DNA of 64,000 nucleotides from Rhynchospora pubera (lineage: Eukaryota > Streptophyta > Magnoliopsida > Poales > Cyperaceae), in contig CM051459.1 of NCBI GenBank assembly GCA_028095005.1, forward strand, positions 200,981,902 to 201,045,901, written 5' to 3'. The stretch's first letter is position 1. Every line of letters begins with the position of its first letter. A program made the position numbers and the translations under genes. Below, piece after piece: positions 48,591-61,443 of the stretch. The notes under the pieces are model-generated. The model saw only the letters and a list, made by a program, of their open reading frames with translations. It was not told the origin of the DNA and searched no databases.

Positions 48591-49295
48591 CAATAGTACA
48601 TACGCTCAATCCATGGATGTATGGAGTGTGAAATGAAGCGAGAAATGAAATTAAATGATGAAATAAGAATGAGTAAACATATTACACCAGAAAACCATGA
48701 AATTCCAGTGTTTACTGCAAGCCTCCAATTCCGAAATGAATGGAGAAAGACTCAAGAACAGGTTTTCAAATTCCCTCCATATTAAAAAAGGAGTTGGCCA
48801 CACTCGGTCTACATACACCGCCACTGAGAAAAGGGAAAGCGAAGCGTGCGGCTCATAAAGAATAGGTGTATGGAAAAGGGGTGCAGCGAATGGCGCTGTG
48901 CTTCGATTGAGTTTAAGTGTCCCATATACAGGAGATAGGTGCACATGTTCTTTATAAACCACTGACTAACAGACTTGACAGTAGCACACGGTGTATGAAG
49001 CTCCAGACACACATGAAGAAGAAGGAGTAAGATGTCGCTGAAGGGAAAAGCCCAGTCAACATTTGACCATCTCATGAAACAAAGGCGAATACACCAAGGC
49101 TACCAAAACCAAATGAGATAAGGAACACTGGACCCCACTGTCAGAGCTTAGTGCATCATAAACCGAGAACAGCCAAGACATGGGAAAAGAAAAGAGAAGA
49201 ATTCCCAGCTGAAAGTCGTTAGAGTTGTTTGTTACAAAACTGCCGGGCTTGGGAGGACGGTTCACCGAACCTAGATGAAAAGAGAGGCAGAGGCT

Positions 49296-49306
49296 TCGTC
49301 TATATA
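49296..49306 (+). promoter_or_regulatory. TATA box of gypsy LTR
   Basis: tctatataagg sits in a GC-richer context, followed after about 30 bases by a purine-rich leader. It matches the plant TATA consensus. Confidence 0.6.
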
Positions 49307-49690
49307 AGGAGACCGAAGGAGAGAGAAAGGAAAAGAGGAGGAGAGTTCCGGAGGGAGAGTTCGAAGGCAGTTCCCAGGAGTTCCTCTTCCAACACACATA
49401 TACACATTTAGGATAGAAATAGGTAGACAATTCCACAAATAGGTGGTGTGCGTAGTCAGGAACTGTAGTAAAAAGAGAAATCGCAAGTGTAATTGTGAAA
49501 ACGAGCTATACTGAGGTAAGGTAGGAGAAGAAAAAGGTAAATCGTGACTGAATTGTGTATAATGGTTTGATTTTTGAAAAGAAATTTGCAAATTTTGCTT
49601 TGATCAATGCTTGATTCCGTCTTTTAAGTGCTGATTAGATAATGTTTACTCGAATCGTTGTCTTTCTACCTTTCTTGAGATCTGAGAATC

Positions 49691-50286
49691 TAAACTACAG
49701 GTTCTGTAGCTTTAAATGATCAGTGAACATAGATTAGTCGTAATCTTGATTTCTTTAAAGGGGTTCTAGCAATTTGGTTATCTCTTTGGTCTTTCTTGAT
49801 TGAATGTGGAAGTTTGAGATCCTATGCCATGGGTTCCATGGTATTAGGTGATCAATTGATAGGGATGAAATCGATTTCAGTTTGGTCTAAGAAGTTCTTG
49901 TAATTCGGTCGTCTTCTTTTCCTTTCTTGATCTCTCTGAAATACTTCTTCTTGTCCCCTAATCTCTGGTCTTTCTTGAGCAAATTTAGGAATTTGAGAGC
50001 CTATGCCATGGGGTCCATGGTATTAGGTGCTCAATTAGTAAAGAACAAAGCTTGATTTCGGTTTACAAGATGAAGTCCTGGTAATTTAATCACATTCTCT
50101 TCCTTCTGTTGATCCCTCTCGATTGCTTCCTTTTTCCCTAATTCTTGATCCGATCATCGCCTATCTCCATTAAAGTCTATGCTAAGGGGTCCTTAGACAT
50201 AGGCTGGAGAAGGTTACCTAGCTTGAGGGTTCCTCATGACTAGGTGTAGTTCAAGGTCTAAGCTGAGGGTTCCTCAGTTCTAGGCC
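49691..50286 (+). repeat. Array of six hairpins with a shared loop
   Basis: Hairpins lie at 49691-49714, 49821-49848, 49997-50032, 50177-50202, 50216-50245 and 50255-50286. Each has a 3-base loop (GTT or GGT) closed by strong pairs. The stems differ: CTACAG/CTGTAG; GCCATGG/CCATGGTA; CTAAGG/CCTTAG; CTTGAGG/CCTCATG; GCTGAGG/CCTCAGT. Both arms change together. In most, the outer stem is CCTA/TAGG and the right arm is one base longer, giving a bulge at the same place. Confidence 0.8.
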
Positions 50287-52020
50287 ATGGTTCTTTAATG
50301 AGAGCTTCCATAGCTCGAATTGGAGGACCTTTGTGTAATTCTTAGATATTTCAAGCCGAAATGCTGCCAAAATTTAGTTTTGTGCTATTTTTCTCAATTT
50401 CTGGGTTAATGTGCATAAATATGACTTTTAAGAGTATTCTGATATGACCTAATTGCACCCGAATTGAAAATTGGTAAAATAGTTTAACTAAATCGTCTAA
50501 TTAAACTGCCAAAAGTACATTAAGATTGAAATAGAATACTTAAATGTTTCTGGACTTTAATGAAAGATGCTCCCTGTATCCAGACTCTAACCTTCCCTTT
50601 TGAGTGTGATCTCAGTAGGAATCTTGGTGATCTTATGATCAAATATGCTGTTATTCTTCGTAAAGTTCAATTTAGCATGAGAGACGTCAGTAATTTCTTT
50701 TGTTCAGTTTCTGAGAGGCCAGCGAATATTACAAATCTTGTGGTGTTTTGTAGTAAATTTTGAGCAGTGGTGAAATACACGTTTTGTTGTCTTATATTGG
50801 ATATGCCCTTGAATGTTTAGTTTCACTGTTACCCGACTGTTGAGATTTGATATCATCATAAGTCTCTTTGTAACAAAGAAATATTTCTTGTTATCATAAT
50901 TAGGCATGACTTTGATATGCGGCTCAATGTCTTTAGAATTGCTATTTACCAGTATTTAGGAGGTATAAGTATGCCCCAAAATTGACAACATAACAGAGCC
51001 AACTTAATGTTGTATAAAAATAAAGTTTACAGGGACCAAATTGAATTTTAACTGTTACATAAGTTCTCGACTTTCTCGTCAAGTGACGACGATGCGGCAG
51101 AAATGGAGGCTGCTATTGTGTTCCTTTCTCTTTCACGATGCTGAAGAGCCCCTGCCGACAAGTTACGATGGCCGGAGCTGATAGCGGATCCAAACCCATT
51201 CCGTCAGACCCTTTAGACCTCAAAATAAAATCCGTCTGCCTAGTTTAATTTCAGCGAGAGAGATGTTCAGATCTCCTGTGGCCAATGAGTCGCTAATTTG
51301 TCAGTAGCCCACTACACGAAACACATTGAAGAGGCCAGCGATCTACATGTGTCATCACGACGTCATCAAACCCAGTCAGACTAAGTCAGCGCCACCTCAA
51401 ACACTCAGCTGACGTGGACCAACCAGAGAACGTCATATAATCAGAAAACTCTAAAAATCAATTTTAAATAATAGAAAACTCAGAAAATTACACATAAAAT
51501 ACCTATAAAATTCTAAAAATCAAAATAAACCAAATTCACTGATACTTTGATATGAAATTATGTCAAAGTAGCGGCCTTTCGCATTTTGAAGTATTTTCAC
51601 TTTAAAATGAATTGTATAAAATTTAGAAAATCAATAAACTCATTTGCAAAATTCTAAAATCAAACTATATACTTTTGAAATAAAAATTCTAAATGTGATA
51701 TCTTCAAGATCAATTATGTTCAAATAAAATATTAAATATTTTTAAGTATCTTCAAATCAAAAAGGAAATTTCTAAAGAAAGTCAAAAGTTCCAAAGGCCA
51801 AAGTGAATAAAAATCACCAATATCCCAAGCAAAATATCAAAATGAAAAGTCTAAATGCGAAACCCAAAGTCAAAACCAAAACCTCTCCGTTTGAGGAAAA
51901 GTCCCTCACTAGGGTTGAGATCAACCTTAGATGATTTAGAAATCGAATTCTTACGGGCCCCCTCGTCCAAAGAATTCCATTTTTGTTCTAACAAGAAGAC
52001 CGACTAAGATGGTCCCGAGA

Positions 52021-52860
52021 ACCGACTCTTATTAAGAAGACCGATCAAGATGGTCCCTAGGGTCGTTAAAGAACCAACTCTCACAAGAAGACCGCCCAAG
52101 AGGTCCCGAGGATTGTAAAAGAACCAACTTTCGCTCAAAGGCGCCAAATGCCCCGAAGGTTGTAAAATCCCTTTCGTTCTCACAAGTGCCGCCAAATGGC
52201 CCGAGAACCGACTCTTATTAAGAAGACCGATCAAGATGGTCCCTAGGGTCGTTAAAGAACCAACTCTCACAAGAAGACCGCCCAAGAGGTCCCGAGGGTT
52301 GTAAAAGAACCAACTTTCGCTCAAAGGCGCCAAATGCCCCGAAGGTTGTAAAATCCCTTTCGTTCTCACAAGTGCCGCCAAATGGCCCGAGAACCGACTC
52401 TTATTAAGAAGACCGATCAAGATGGTCCCTAGGGTCGTTAAAGAACCAACTCTCACAAGAAGACCGCCCAAGAGGTCCCGAGGGTTGTAAAAGAACCAAC
52501 TTTCGCTCAAAGGCGCCAAATGCCCCGAAGGTTGTAAAATCCCTTCCGTTCTCACAAGTGCCGCCAAATGGCCCGAGAACCGACTCTTATTAAGAAGACC
52601 GATCAAGATGGTCCCTAGGGTCGTTAAAGAACCAACTCTCACAAGAAGACCGCCCAAGAGGTCCCGAGGGTTGTAAAAGAACCAACTTTCGCTCAAAGGC
52701 GCCAAATGCCCCGAAGGTTGTAAAAATCCTTTTTGTTCTCACAAGTGCCGCCAAATGGCCCGAGAACCAACTCTTACAAGTGACGCCAAATGTCCCGAGG
52801 GTTGTAAAAGAACCAACTTTCACAAGTGGCGCCAAATGCCCCGAAGGTTGTAAAACGACT
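52021..52860. repeat. 186-bp tandem repeat in gypsy leader
   Basis: Units begin accgactcttattaagaag at 52021, 52207, 52393 and 52579, with a shortened fifth from 52765. Copies are nearly identical. Each unit is itself made of about three related subunits of 50-60 bp built on gaaccaactctcacaag and gaggttgtaaaa-like words. Because 186 is a multiple of three, a long open frame appears on the minus strand (52004-52705). I treat that as a repeat artefact. Confidence 0.93.
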
Positions 52861-53356
52861 CCAAAACGACTCTAAGTGAAGGTTTCTTTTCTTCCGAGCG
52901 AACACCTCTTCTAAACCAAAATCAAATCCTTTTTGTTTACTTTTCTTTAGAAGTCCAAGTTCAAAGTCTTTTAGTAGTAATGCGGTGATCCTTAATTGGG
53001 TCCCGTCAATTAGGTTTGGTACTGTCAATTAAGGCCTCTTTAAGACAAATAATAGCACTCCATAATTCCATTTTCTTAGCCCATTACGTCAATACCATTT
53101 ACGTCCCTTAATCAGAGGTTCTCGTAGGCAACTACGAGGTAATTAACAATAGGGGCTTGCGCCTATTGGAAAGAAAGGACCCGCTAAATCAAGAAACTTC
53201 TTTAAGTAGCGACTCTTTATAGGGTTCTCTTGTTTTGAGAGATACCCGCCATGGAAATCGAAACCTTAAGGGAGGTGAATCTAAGGCTATGTTCCCATTG
53301 TTCTTCGAGAAATTCCTTCGAGGAGAATAATGACGAAAAAGCCGCAACAGATTCTC

Positions 53357-53374
53357 TGGCACGCCCGGTGGGAC
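53357..53374 (+). other. Gypsy primer-binding-site-like motif
   Basis: tggcacgcccggtgggac follows the putative LTR end by seven bases, in the position of a tRNA primer site. The priming tRNA was not assigned. Confidence 0.55.
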
Positions 53375-53480
53375 CTCTTTCTCCTCTCATCTTTGAGACT
53401 TGAAGGGTGACGTAAGGGCTAAGAAAACTTTAATAAGCAATCCTAACGGTAACATTAAGTTCATGTCATTGTAGGTTGAA

Positions 53481-55955
53481 ATGGCATTCACCAGCATTGA
53501 CGCTTTCAAACCGACAGGAGTTCTCAGGATTGGAGGAGTGCCGATTTGCTACAACGACGAATTCACACTTGGAGGCTTACCCTTCGGGCACTCCTACGTG
53601 CCCGTCGTTCAAGCTAGTGATGGAAGCTTCAAATTGGCAAGGGTGGTCATAGAGGAGCCACTCGAAGAAGTTGTGGAGGTTACCAAGGTCGTTGAAGACC
53701 CAATGGAGATTGATTCCATAAAAGAGGAAGAATGGACAACTGTCTCCCACAAGCGAGCCCGCTCGAGCTCAGTCTCGTCTCCTCAAAAGCACCAATCTCG
53801 CCGCCATTCCCCCACTAAGAAGGTGGCCATGAAGAAGGTGGCCATGAAGAAGGTGTATGCGTCGGTCTTTCAAAGCGCAAGGACAATGAAGAAGGTCCAA
53901 CGGGCCTATAAAAATGAATTGGAAGCAAGGCCGAATTTGCCAGTCAGTAATCCGTTCTCAACACTCCGTCTCGTGAGGAAGAATTCGCCTGTGGCCGTGC
54001 TCAAGACTATGGAGGAGTTCCCTCCCGAGTATCAAATGCAGTTTAGAGGGAGAAGCCCTCAAAACCAGCAATCGGTGAAGGAGAGACTAAATTTTTCGCA
54101 AACATCGATCCATGAACGATTGGGACCAAAGGGTCAAAAGAAAACATCCTCCTCCGTGCATCAAAGACTGGGGCAAAGGGTCGAACCAGTTAAGGAAAGA
54201 TCGGGACCTAAGAAGGTTTGGATACCTAAAGAGAAAACACAACCCATGGAAGTGGATCAAGAACCGCGCAATAAGAAAAGGCATGTTGCACAGGAAGATG
54301 GCCAACTCGTGGTCCACGCTCGGGTCCATATGGTTGAAATAAATGAAGAGTATGAGATGCACGCCTTTGTGCATATGGCCAACGATGGAGAAGTTCCCTT
54401 CACCAAGAGGGACGACAAAGATAAGCGAGATCGTGCTTCTTCAAGCCGCATCATAAATGATGAAGAGCCAACGAGGGACGAAGAAGAAGATGTAGGTGGA
54501 AAAGATCGCTGGAACGAGGGCGAAAGGCCAAAATTGATGAGCATCATTGAAAGAAATGAAAAGAAAATGGCAGTTATGATGAACGAAAGAGAGAAAGAAA
54601 GAAAACTACTTAAGAAGATGTATAAACTCCTAGAAAAGAAAAAGTTGCTTGAGGACCTTGAAAAGGAGGGGTCTACTGATGAAGAAGAAGATGAGTATAA
54701 AGAAAGAGTACTCAAAGAAAGAAGAAGCAGTAAAAGTAGATATGAGTGTTCTGATGAAGAAGAGGAAGGAGATAGAAGAAAATTCTCAAAAGACAGAAAA
54801 AATGAGAGTAAATATGGATCCTCTGACGAAGAGCAAGAAAAGCCTAAGAGAAGACCTTCCAAAGAAAGGAAGAATAGGCACAAGTATGAGTCGTCAGAAG
54901 AAGAAGAAGAAAGAGGATATCAAAGGCGCCTTAAGGGAAGGAGGAATAAAGCGAAGTACGAGTCAAGTGAAGATGAAATTCCCGAAACTAGGCGCCGGAC
55001 TGGGGCAAGAAGACCCGACCCGACCAAACGAGTCATTCAAGAGATGATTAATCTACAACTCCAAGCCACGGGAGCGGGTCGATTTGCTAATCTACACAAG
55101 AAGTGTGGAAGACCGTACCCAAAAGAATATGAACAAATTCCATATCCTCTTGGATATCAGGTGCCCAGGTTTAACTTGTTCGATGGAACGGGCAAAGACA
55201 GCATCACGCCTAATCAGCATCTGATCTAGTTTCGCAACTCATGTGGCAATACTGCCCATGATGAAGCCTTGTTGCTCAAACAATTCTCCCAAAGTCTCAC
55301 TGGGGCAGCATTTGAGTGGTATTCCTCGCTCGAAAATGACTCAGTAGAAACATGGGAGGAAATGGAGGACCTTTTCAAAGCCAAATTCGCCATGGTCAAT
55401 CAAAGACTCGCCGTGGCCGATGTTGTAAGTGAAAAGCCAAGAGCGGGTGAAGCCCCACTCGACTACATTAACCGATGGAGGAACATGCATATAAGATGCT
55501 CTCACCAGATGCCCGAAAGGAAGGCGGTCGAATTTTTGATAAGAAATCTTGACGATTGGATAAAGCGGCCTCTCTCGGGAAGTGACATTTATACCTATGA
55601 AGATTTAGTCACGAGAGTTGCAAGAATTGTGCATATTGGTCCTCCCAAGGAAGTGCAAAACTATAAAAATGAGTCAAGAAATAAAGCGCAAGGGCCCGTC
55701 AAGATAGCTGGCGCTAACGAGGCATCGACTAGCCAAGGCGGACAAAGGGATTACCGCAACAACAATAGCAACAATAACAACAACAACAACAACAATGGCA
55801 ACGGGAGTGGTCGCGTGTCCACGCTAGCCGAACGGTTGAATAGGCCATACTCTTTTAAGAAAGAAAAGACCGCGGCGTTATTGAAACAACTCCTAGAAGA
55901 AAAGGCTATAGAGCTACCAGTATGCAAAAGAGTCGAAGAAATGCATAAGACCACT
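53481..55955 (+). pseudogene. Gypsy Gag, N-terminal and capsid part, one stop
   Basis: It starts at 53481 (MAFTSIDAFKPTG). Residues 1-380 are a basic, low-complexity region. Next comes a helical KR/E-rich stretch (MNEREKERKLLKKMYKLL) and three 24-residue repeats beginning Y-x-S-S-D-E-E-E, alternating acidic and Arg/Lys-rich halves (54741-54956). The retrotransposon Gag domain lies at about 55108-55560 (RPYPKEYEQIPYPLGYQVP, AFEWYSSLENDSVETWEEM, LDYINRWRNM). A TAG at 55227-55229 interrupts it. An Asn-rich tract follows (55757-55800). The frame continues to HKTT at 55955, where a solo LTR is inserted. The family fits Tat/Ogre-type gypsy elements. Confidence 0.88.
54741..54980 (+). repeat. 72-bp coding tandem repeat in Gag
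   Basis: Units start with a Tyr codon at 54741, 54813, 54885 and 54957 (last partial). Each encodes YxSSDEEE followed by an Arg/Lys/Ser segment. Confidence 0.9.
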
Positions 55956-58900
55956 TGTCACACCCCAAACCAAGCCGCAATCTGGGGAGGACAGCCCCGC
56001 CACGTATGCACAATCTGCTGCGCACACGTAAGGCTATAAAACAGTGTCACAGATACAAATATCACAAATAATATCACATAATAATGGCATTGTTTGTTCA
56101 TACAACAAAAGAGACTGGTAAAATAATCATACATCAAAATCTCCAGTCATCATACAAACAAAATATAAGTAATAATGCACAGCGGATAACTACTATTCCA
56201 GCTCGGCTTGGTCTTCTGGCAAAATCTCCTCTGTTAAGTCTACCAAAGCTGAACCTGCGCCACAAGCAATTATGTGGGCTGAGTACGCGAATACTCAGTG
56301 GTGGAACAAGGATAGACTTAAGGCTTTGGTTAAAAACTAGTTAGGAACTACACCATACTTAAGTTGGATCATTTTAATTCCTATATTATAATTTCTAAGT
56401 GTAAGTATAAATTAATGATATCTCTAATCTACAACTAATGACATGCCCAAAAGTAAAATCTGAAAAGTATCTGGAGAAGCGGATAATAGTAGAATACTAA
56501 TGTACGGAATTCATATAATAATACGAGAGTGAAGCACCCACACTCAATGGTCAAATCATAAGTCACATAAAATCCAGAATCAACTCACAAGTCCCAAAAA
56601 TATATATGACATGAACCGTGCCTACAGATCAACCTAACGCATAGATGCTCGACAACTCATAGGTGCCCCGTTCCCACATCCCCGCTAAAGGAGTGGGCAG
56701 TAATACTCGGTACCGGTAAACTGAACGCATGGGGGTCGAGAGGCAGTCTGGTATAATGACACACGCAGGACCCTAAGGTCATGGGTTCAAGTCAAGCCAA
56801 AGGAATATACTAACACAAGTCAAATGGATATAATAATAACACAAATAACCATCAAGTGACCGCAGTACCGCCTGACGGTCGGTCTGCTGAGTGATCATCA
56901 GAAACGCGTTGCTCGAGATCGCTATCATAAGGAGCCCACCGGCATTCAGCTGGGGTGCCAACTCCCGATAATGGAAATCGCGTGCAAAACGCTCTTATCT
57001 CACTCGGTCTCACTATCCTGATCCGCACCAGATGCAAGTGTTGATTTAAAGCACTTTTAAGTTATTAATCACTTTATTAATATGAATGCATATCCTATAT
57101 ATATGCAAAACTAATCTTTAAATTAATGATATGCTCTTAACTGTTTACTTAATGTAGATGACATGATATGCACACATTTAAATAATGATCTAATTACTAA
57201 CTAAGAATTAAACAAAACCTAAGGCATCCATATCAGTCATAAAAAGACAATCCACACCTGGAAAAGTCAGAGGCAGAGCGACTACTCCTCGGAAGGATCG
57301 ATGGAGTACTGACCAGCTCCTGCAGTCTCGTGCTCGGAAAAGAAGTTGTCTACTTGTCCAGAGGAGCCTTGCGGTGCACCTGACCAACGGAACTTACGTC
57401 AAAAACTATTCTAACGGTCTACCCCATTTCTGGTTATTGTTATACAAAACCATACTTAACTCTAGACATTTATAAAGGATCTCAGATTATGATTTAATGG
57501 AAGTTAGACTTAAGACTTCTGAAAAGGGATTCTGTTTTAAAATATATGATTATTATATTTATGGAAATACTTTATATAAAAATTTGACAGAGTTTCTTTT
57601 AGAAGGTGAGTGTGAAGGAAGACGTTTGGGATGAGTTCATACAGTTCATTTTAGAGTTATGTTATATCATAAACTATTTTAGTTTAGTAATATTTCTAAT
57701 AGTGTTTTGCTCAAGTATGAAATTCAATAACGATTTTATTTAAAGGATTTTAGTAAATAAAGCGTGTTGGTACTTTTTATCTCTGTTATTAATATAGGGG
57801 TTTAGGAAAGATCTAATTATAGTTTACGGATTTGTCTTGTCATTCGAAAATGGTAATATTAATTGAAAATATCTATGATGATAGTGTAGTTATATAACTG
57901 ATAATTAATTTGCGTCAATGCTCATGTCTTATTAATTTTAAAGAATCTTGAAGAAGGTATAGAGATATATTTACAAGTCCAAATATTATTTTAACTAATT
58001 TTGTTAACTGCGATTATTACTAACCAATAGTGAGATTATAATTATTCTTCAAAACATAAGTTTATTTCTATTTATACTTCACTTTTATTATTTATAGTTT
58101 CGAATAATTTGGAGGAAAGAATCTTTAAAAAGAATAATTTTATGGTTATTGTAAGACTGATTTTATTGTGCTCCTCGTGTATTAATTAGTTTATAAGTTC
58201 ATGTATCATTTAAGTAGTGTTCTAATCCAAATAATCTTTATAAAAGAGAATACTTATACGAAATTTATATTTCTACTTTACTAGACTTATGTACCCAAAA
58301 ATGTTATTCTTATATCAGGTCTGTTAAGTTCACGTCATAAGCCTACGTAAATATTTTAAGATATTTAAAGATAATTACTTAAGTGTTTTGATTCTAATTT
58401 AAATTTCCAAACTCAAAACAATTTAAAAGAGAAAAGAAAAGAAAATAAGAAAATAAACTTAAGTTAATTGATTTGGATTTGGGGATCATATATTGTTCGA
58501 TTATATCATAGCATCTGTAAAGTATTATTTTGTGGACATTTTAATTATCTCCCATTTGAAAGCCAACGAGTCAAATTTCGAATATGACATAATTGTTTCT
58601 CGACCGAAAGCATTTACTTTAATATTCAGCCTATTCCTTCAAGCCATTAATTAGTTCGAGTTTCATTTATCAAGTTCTAGTTTTATTCTCAAAATCTACT
58701 TAATTAAGTCCATCTTAAGCTTAAATAAAACAGAAACAGAGTTTGGGCCAGGTAGGGATAAGTCACAGAGTCCACGAGAAAATCCACACGGATTCAAACA
58801 GAGAAAGGCCCACAAGGAAACAGGCCGAACGGCCCAGAGACAAGCACACAGCCCACACGGAAACAAGGATCCAAGCGGATCCGGATCACAACGGGTTCCG

Positions 58901-60646
58901 GGGATCAAATCCGAAATCCGACAGAAATTCAAGTCCGACCCAAAAACACAGAAATTTTGCATTAAAGTCCCAGAATTAAATTTATTTACTTAACAATTAC
59001 CAAACAGACCTTAATACTAGCAGGATTTATAGAAAGGTCCCACAACAGTTCAAAAGTATTTATGAACAAGTCCCTGACAGCAAAACTTTCTCAAAGAGGT
59101 CCCCGTACGTAACAGAATGCATACCAGACTGGTACAAAGGCCTGTACCAGCCCTGTACCGTGTACCAAAGGCATCAGAAAGCTCATACAAGCCTCATAAA
59201 GGCCTCACAATCATAGACAGTAATCAAGCATCTCACAAACACCATAGATTAAGAAGGAAATACAGAATTGACACCAAATACTCTAAGATTCCAACTTAAC
59301 AGACATCCTCAACAGATCAACAACATGCATGCAAGCCATGTGACTCACGGAAACAATTCCTCATAAGGATGTAAGACAAAAGCACAGATCAGATATTCGA
59401 CTTTTGAGAGCAATTACATACAATCAATTTTTACCACTCAACATACCATAGAAACACATTTCAACTGAGGCATCACACAACATCACAGATCAATTCCAAG
59501 CATCAGAACGCCTCAATCAATACACACAAGAAAGCTAATAGAATCACAGAAGTGAAGGAGAGAGAAGTTACCAAACTGAGAGATGGATAGGAAGCAAATG
59601 GTTCGGCCCAGCACATCACAGCACAACACCTCGCCTCACTGTCAGCGCCACCACCTAGCCTCGTCGATCACCGCCGTCTCCACCCCAGTCGCTAGCCTCC
59701 ACCTCTCTCTTTCTCTCTTCCTTTCTCTTTTCTGTTCTTATCTTTAAAATGGGGTCTGAGCAGAGAGAGAGAGGAGAGGGGTGGCTTATATGGGATGGGA
59801 ATGGAGAGGAGGGGTCGAGCTGCTGAGGTGGCAGAGTGAGAGAGGGCAAGATGGACGGTGCCAGGGTTTTGGTCAAAAGGATTGCCTCGGTTTGAGAGAT
59901 TTTAGAGGAAGGGGTCTGGCACCAGGTGGGGGCTCTAATTTGATTGGAGGAGAGGAGAAGATGGGGAAAGAGAGGGGACCAGGCGACATGCTGTCGAGCA
60001 GGAGAGAGGCTCGAGTGGGGGCATGGCTCTTGTCAGAGGTAAGAGAGAGGAGGGAATAGCTTGGGGAGAGAGCCAGGGAGATGGGGTCGAGTGCCTCTGT
60101 CAGAGGCGAGAGGGAAGGGTCCAAGCGGACTGGTCGAGGGATTTCTCGGATTGGTGAAACACGAGATAAAGCGCGGAAAAGAGGGGAACGGGTGAAGGAG
60201 ATGACCCGTTTCGGAAAATAAGGGAGAGAGGAGAGACAAAGGAGAGAACAGAGGGGTCAATCGGACGGCTGACAAAAATCGGAGAAATTAAACTCACATC
60301 CAACGGTCTAGATCAAGGAGTTTTAGGAAATGGATTATAACAACAGTAGAAATTGGACTTTAACACAACTCCAACTCATAATAATTTTTGTAAAATAGTT
60401 ATTTGAATTCCTATAATATAAACTAGATATTTGGTTAATTAATTTTCATGAAAATTTTGTATATGGCCGAAATTTAATTTTTATATCAGATTCGAAACGA
60501 ACTTGACTTCTAATTTTTATGGGAGTCGATTACCCGCTAATTAACTGAGTTAGATTTTTAATCGTATTTATTTGTATTTATTTATTTGCTTGAAGATTTT
60601 CATTTTATTAGATTATCTTATAATTAATATTTCATGGGTTTTTACA
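55956..60646 (-). mobile_element. Solo LTR of a second gypsy element (4,691 bp)
   Basis: An exact 5-bp duplication ccact (55951-55955, 60647-60651) flanks it, and the Gag frame reads straight across the empty site (HKTT to DPTYCAYH). On the minus strand it begins TGTAAAAACCC and ends GGGTGTGACA, with a TATA-like catataagccacc at about 59790 and a CT-rich leader after it. No internal coding region or second LTR is present. The length and ends fit Del/Tekay-type chromovirus LTRs (inference). Confidence 0.85.
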
Positions 60647-61443
60647 CCACTGACCCGACTTATTGTGCCTATCATCGGGTCCTGGGTCATCCGACGGGTG
60701 ATTGCTATGTCTTTAAGAACATAGCGGAAAGAATGATCAAAGAAGGCGACTTGGTTTTGCCCGAAAGTTACAAGAAAACGCCCGCTCCGCATGCTCAAGC
60801 TAATGCAGTGGCTCAAAGAGGCAACCCAAGGCGAAATGTGGACTGTAATGTCATCGTCATAGTAGATGAAGAAGAAGAAGAAAGAAAAATGCAAAAAATA
60901 AAGATGATGAAAGAAAAGAAAAATGAAAACAATGAAAAGAGAAATGAAAGTGAAAATAAGAAAGAAAAAGAAGAGAAGAGTGGAAAAGAGAAAGAAATAG
61001 TGTTAAAAATAGAAGAAAAGAAGGAAGAGAAGGAAGAGATGGTCACCTACTACTATGACGATGATACAGAAGATGAAAACGAGGCTCCTTATCAAGGCCT
61101 TTTCGCCAAGGGTATGTTTAAAGAAAGGGACTGCCATGTAAATCTGCGGTCGGGTGCGAACATTCCCGAAAGACAAGCGCCTAAAGAAAAAGGCAAGGTT
61201 AGAATTCAAGAGGTTGAAGATGAGCTCGGGCCGAGTCACAAGGCAAAAGAAATAAGAGGAGAGTACAACATTCTGGCTCACCTAAGGCGCACTCCAGCAT
61301 TAATAAGTGTGTTTGAAGCACTGATGATGTCAAAGGAGTTGCGAGAGACAATGATGGAAATGCTTAAAGAGCCTGAAAGATTCCAAGCTTACGTGGCCGA
61401 GAAGCACATGACTGAGGCCCTTTATGTAGAACCTGAAAATTAG
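60647..61443 (+). pseudogene. Gypsy Gag C-terminal part, nucleocapsid-like
   Basis: It continues the frame cut at 55955. CAYHRVLGHPTGDC is a zinc-knuckle-like motif with His in the second position. Then comes ERMIKEGDLVLPE, a long Lys/Glu-rich stretch (60860-61040), and the pre-protease segment with FEALMMSKELRETMMEML. A TAG at 61441-61443 separates it from the protease in the same frame. Confidence 0.82.

Larger units (their letters stand above)
48600..53349 (+). mobile_element. Probable 5' LTR of gypsy element
   Basis: The right edge is set by gccgcaaca (53349) and the primer-site-like tggcacgcccggtgggac that follows at 53357. A TATA box (ctatataagg, about 49299) with a pyrimidine-poor leader marks the promoter. 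The left edge is not resolved (somewhere in 48.4-48.9 kb) and the 3' LTR lies outside the window, so this is an inference. A length near 4.7 kb would be long but within the range of Tat/Ogre-like elements. It holds the hairpin array and the 186-bp repeat. Confidence 0.5.

Noticed and set aside
48651..49591. Overlapping minus-strand frames of about 100-126 codons
   Set aside because: They lie across a plus-strand LTR promoter and purine-rich leader, and no domain is visible.
52004..52705. Long minus-strand reading frame of 233 codons
   Set aside because: It exists only because the 186-bp repeat unit is a multiple of three and lacks stops in that frame. There is no protein-like composition beyond the repeat.
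54257..54883. Minus-strand 208-codon Ser/Leu-rich frame
   Set aside because: It is antisense to the Glu/Arg-rich part of gypsy Gag. GAA/GAG and AGA codons read backwards give Ser, Leu and Phe.
56690..56810. Possible SINE from gggttcaagtc near 56784
   Set aside because: It has a B-box-like motif but no fitting A box, and it lies inside the solo LTR.
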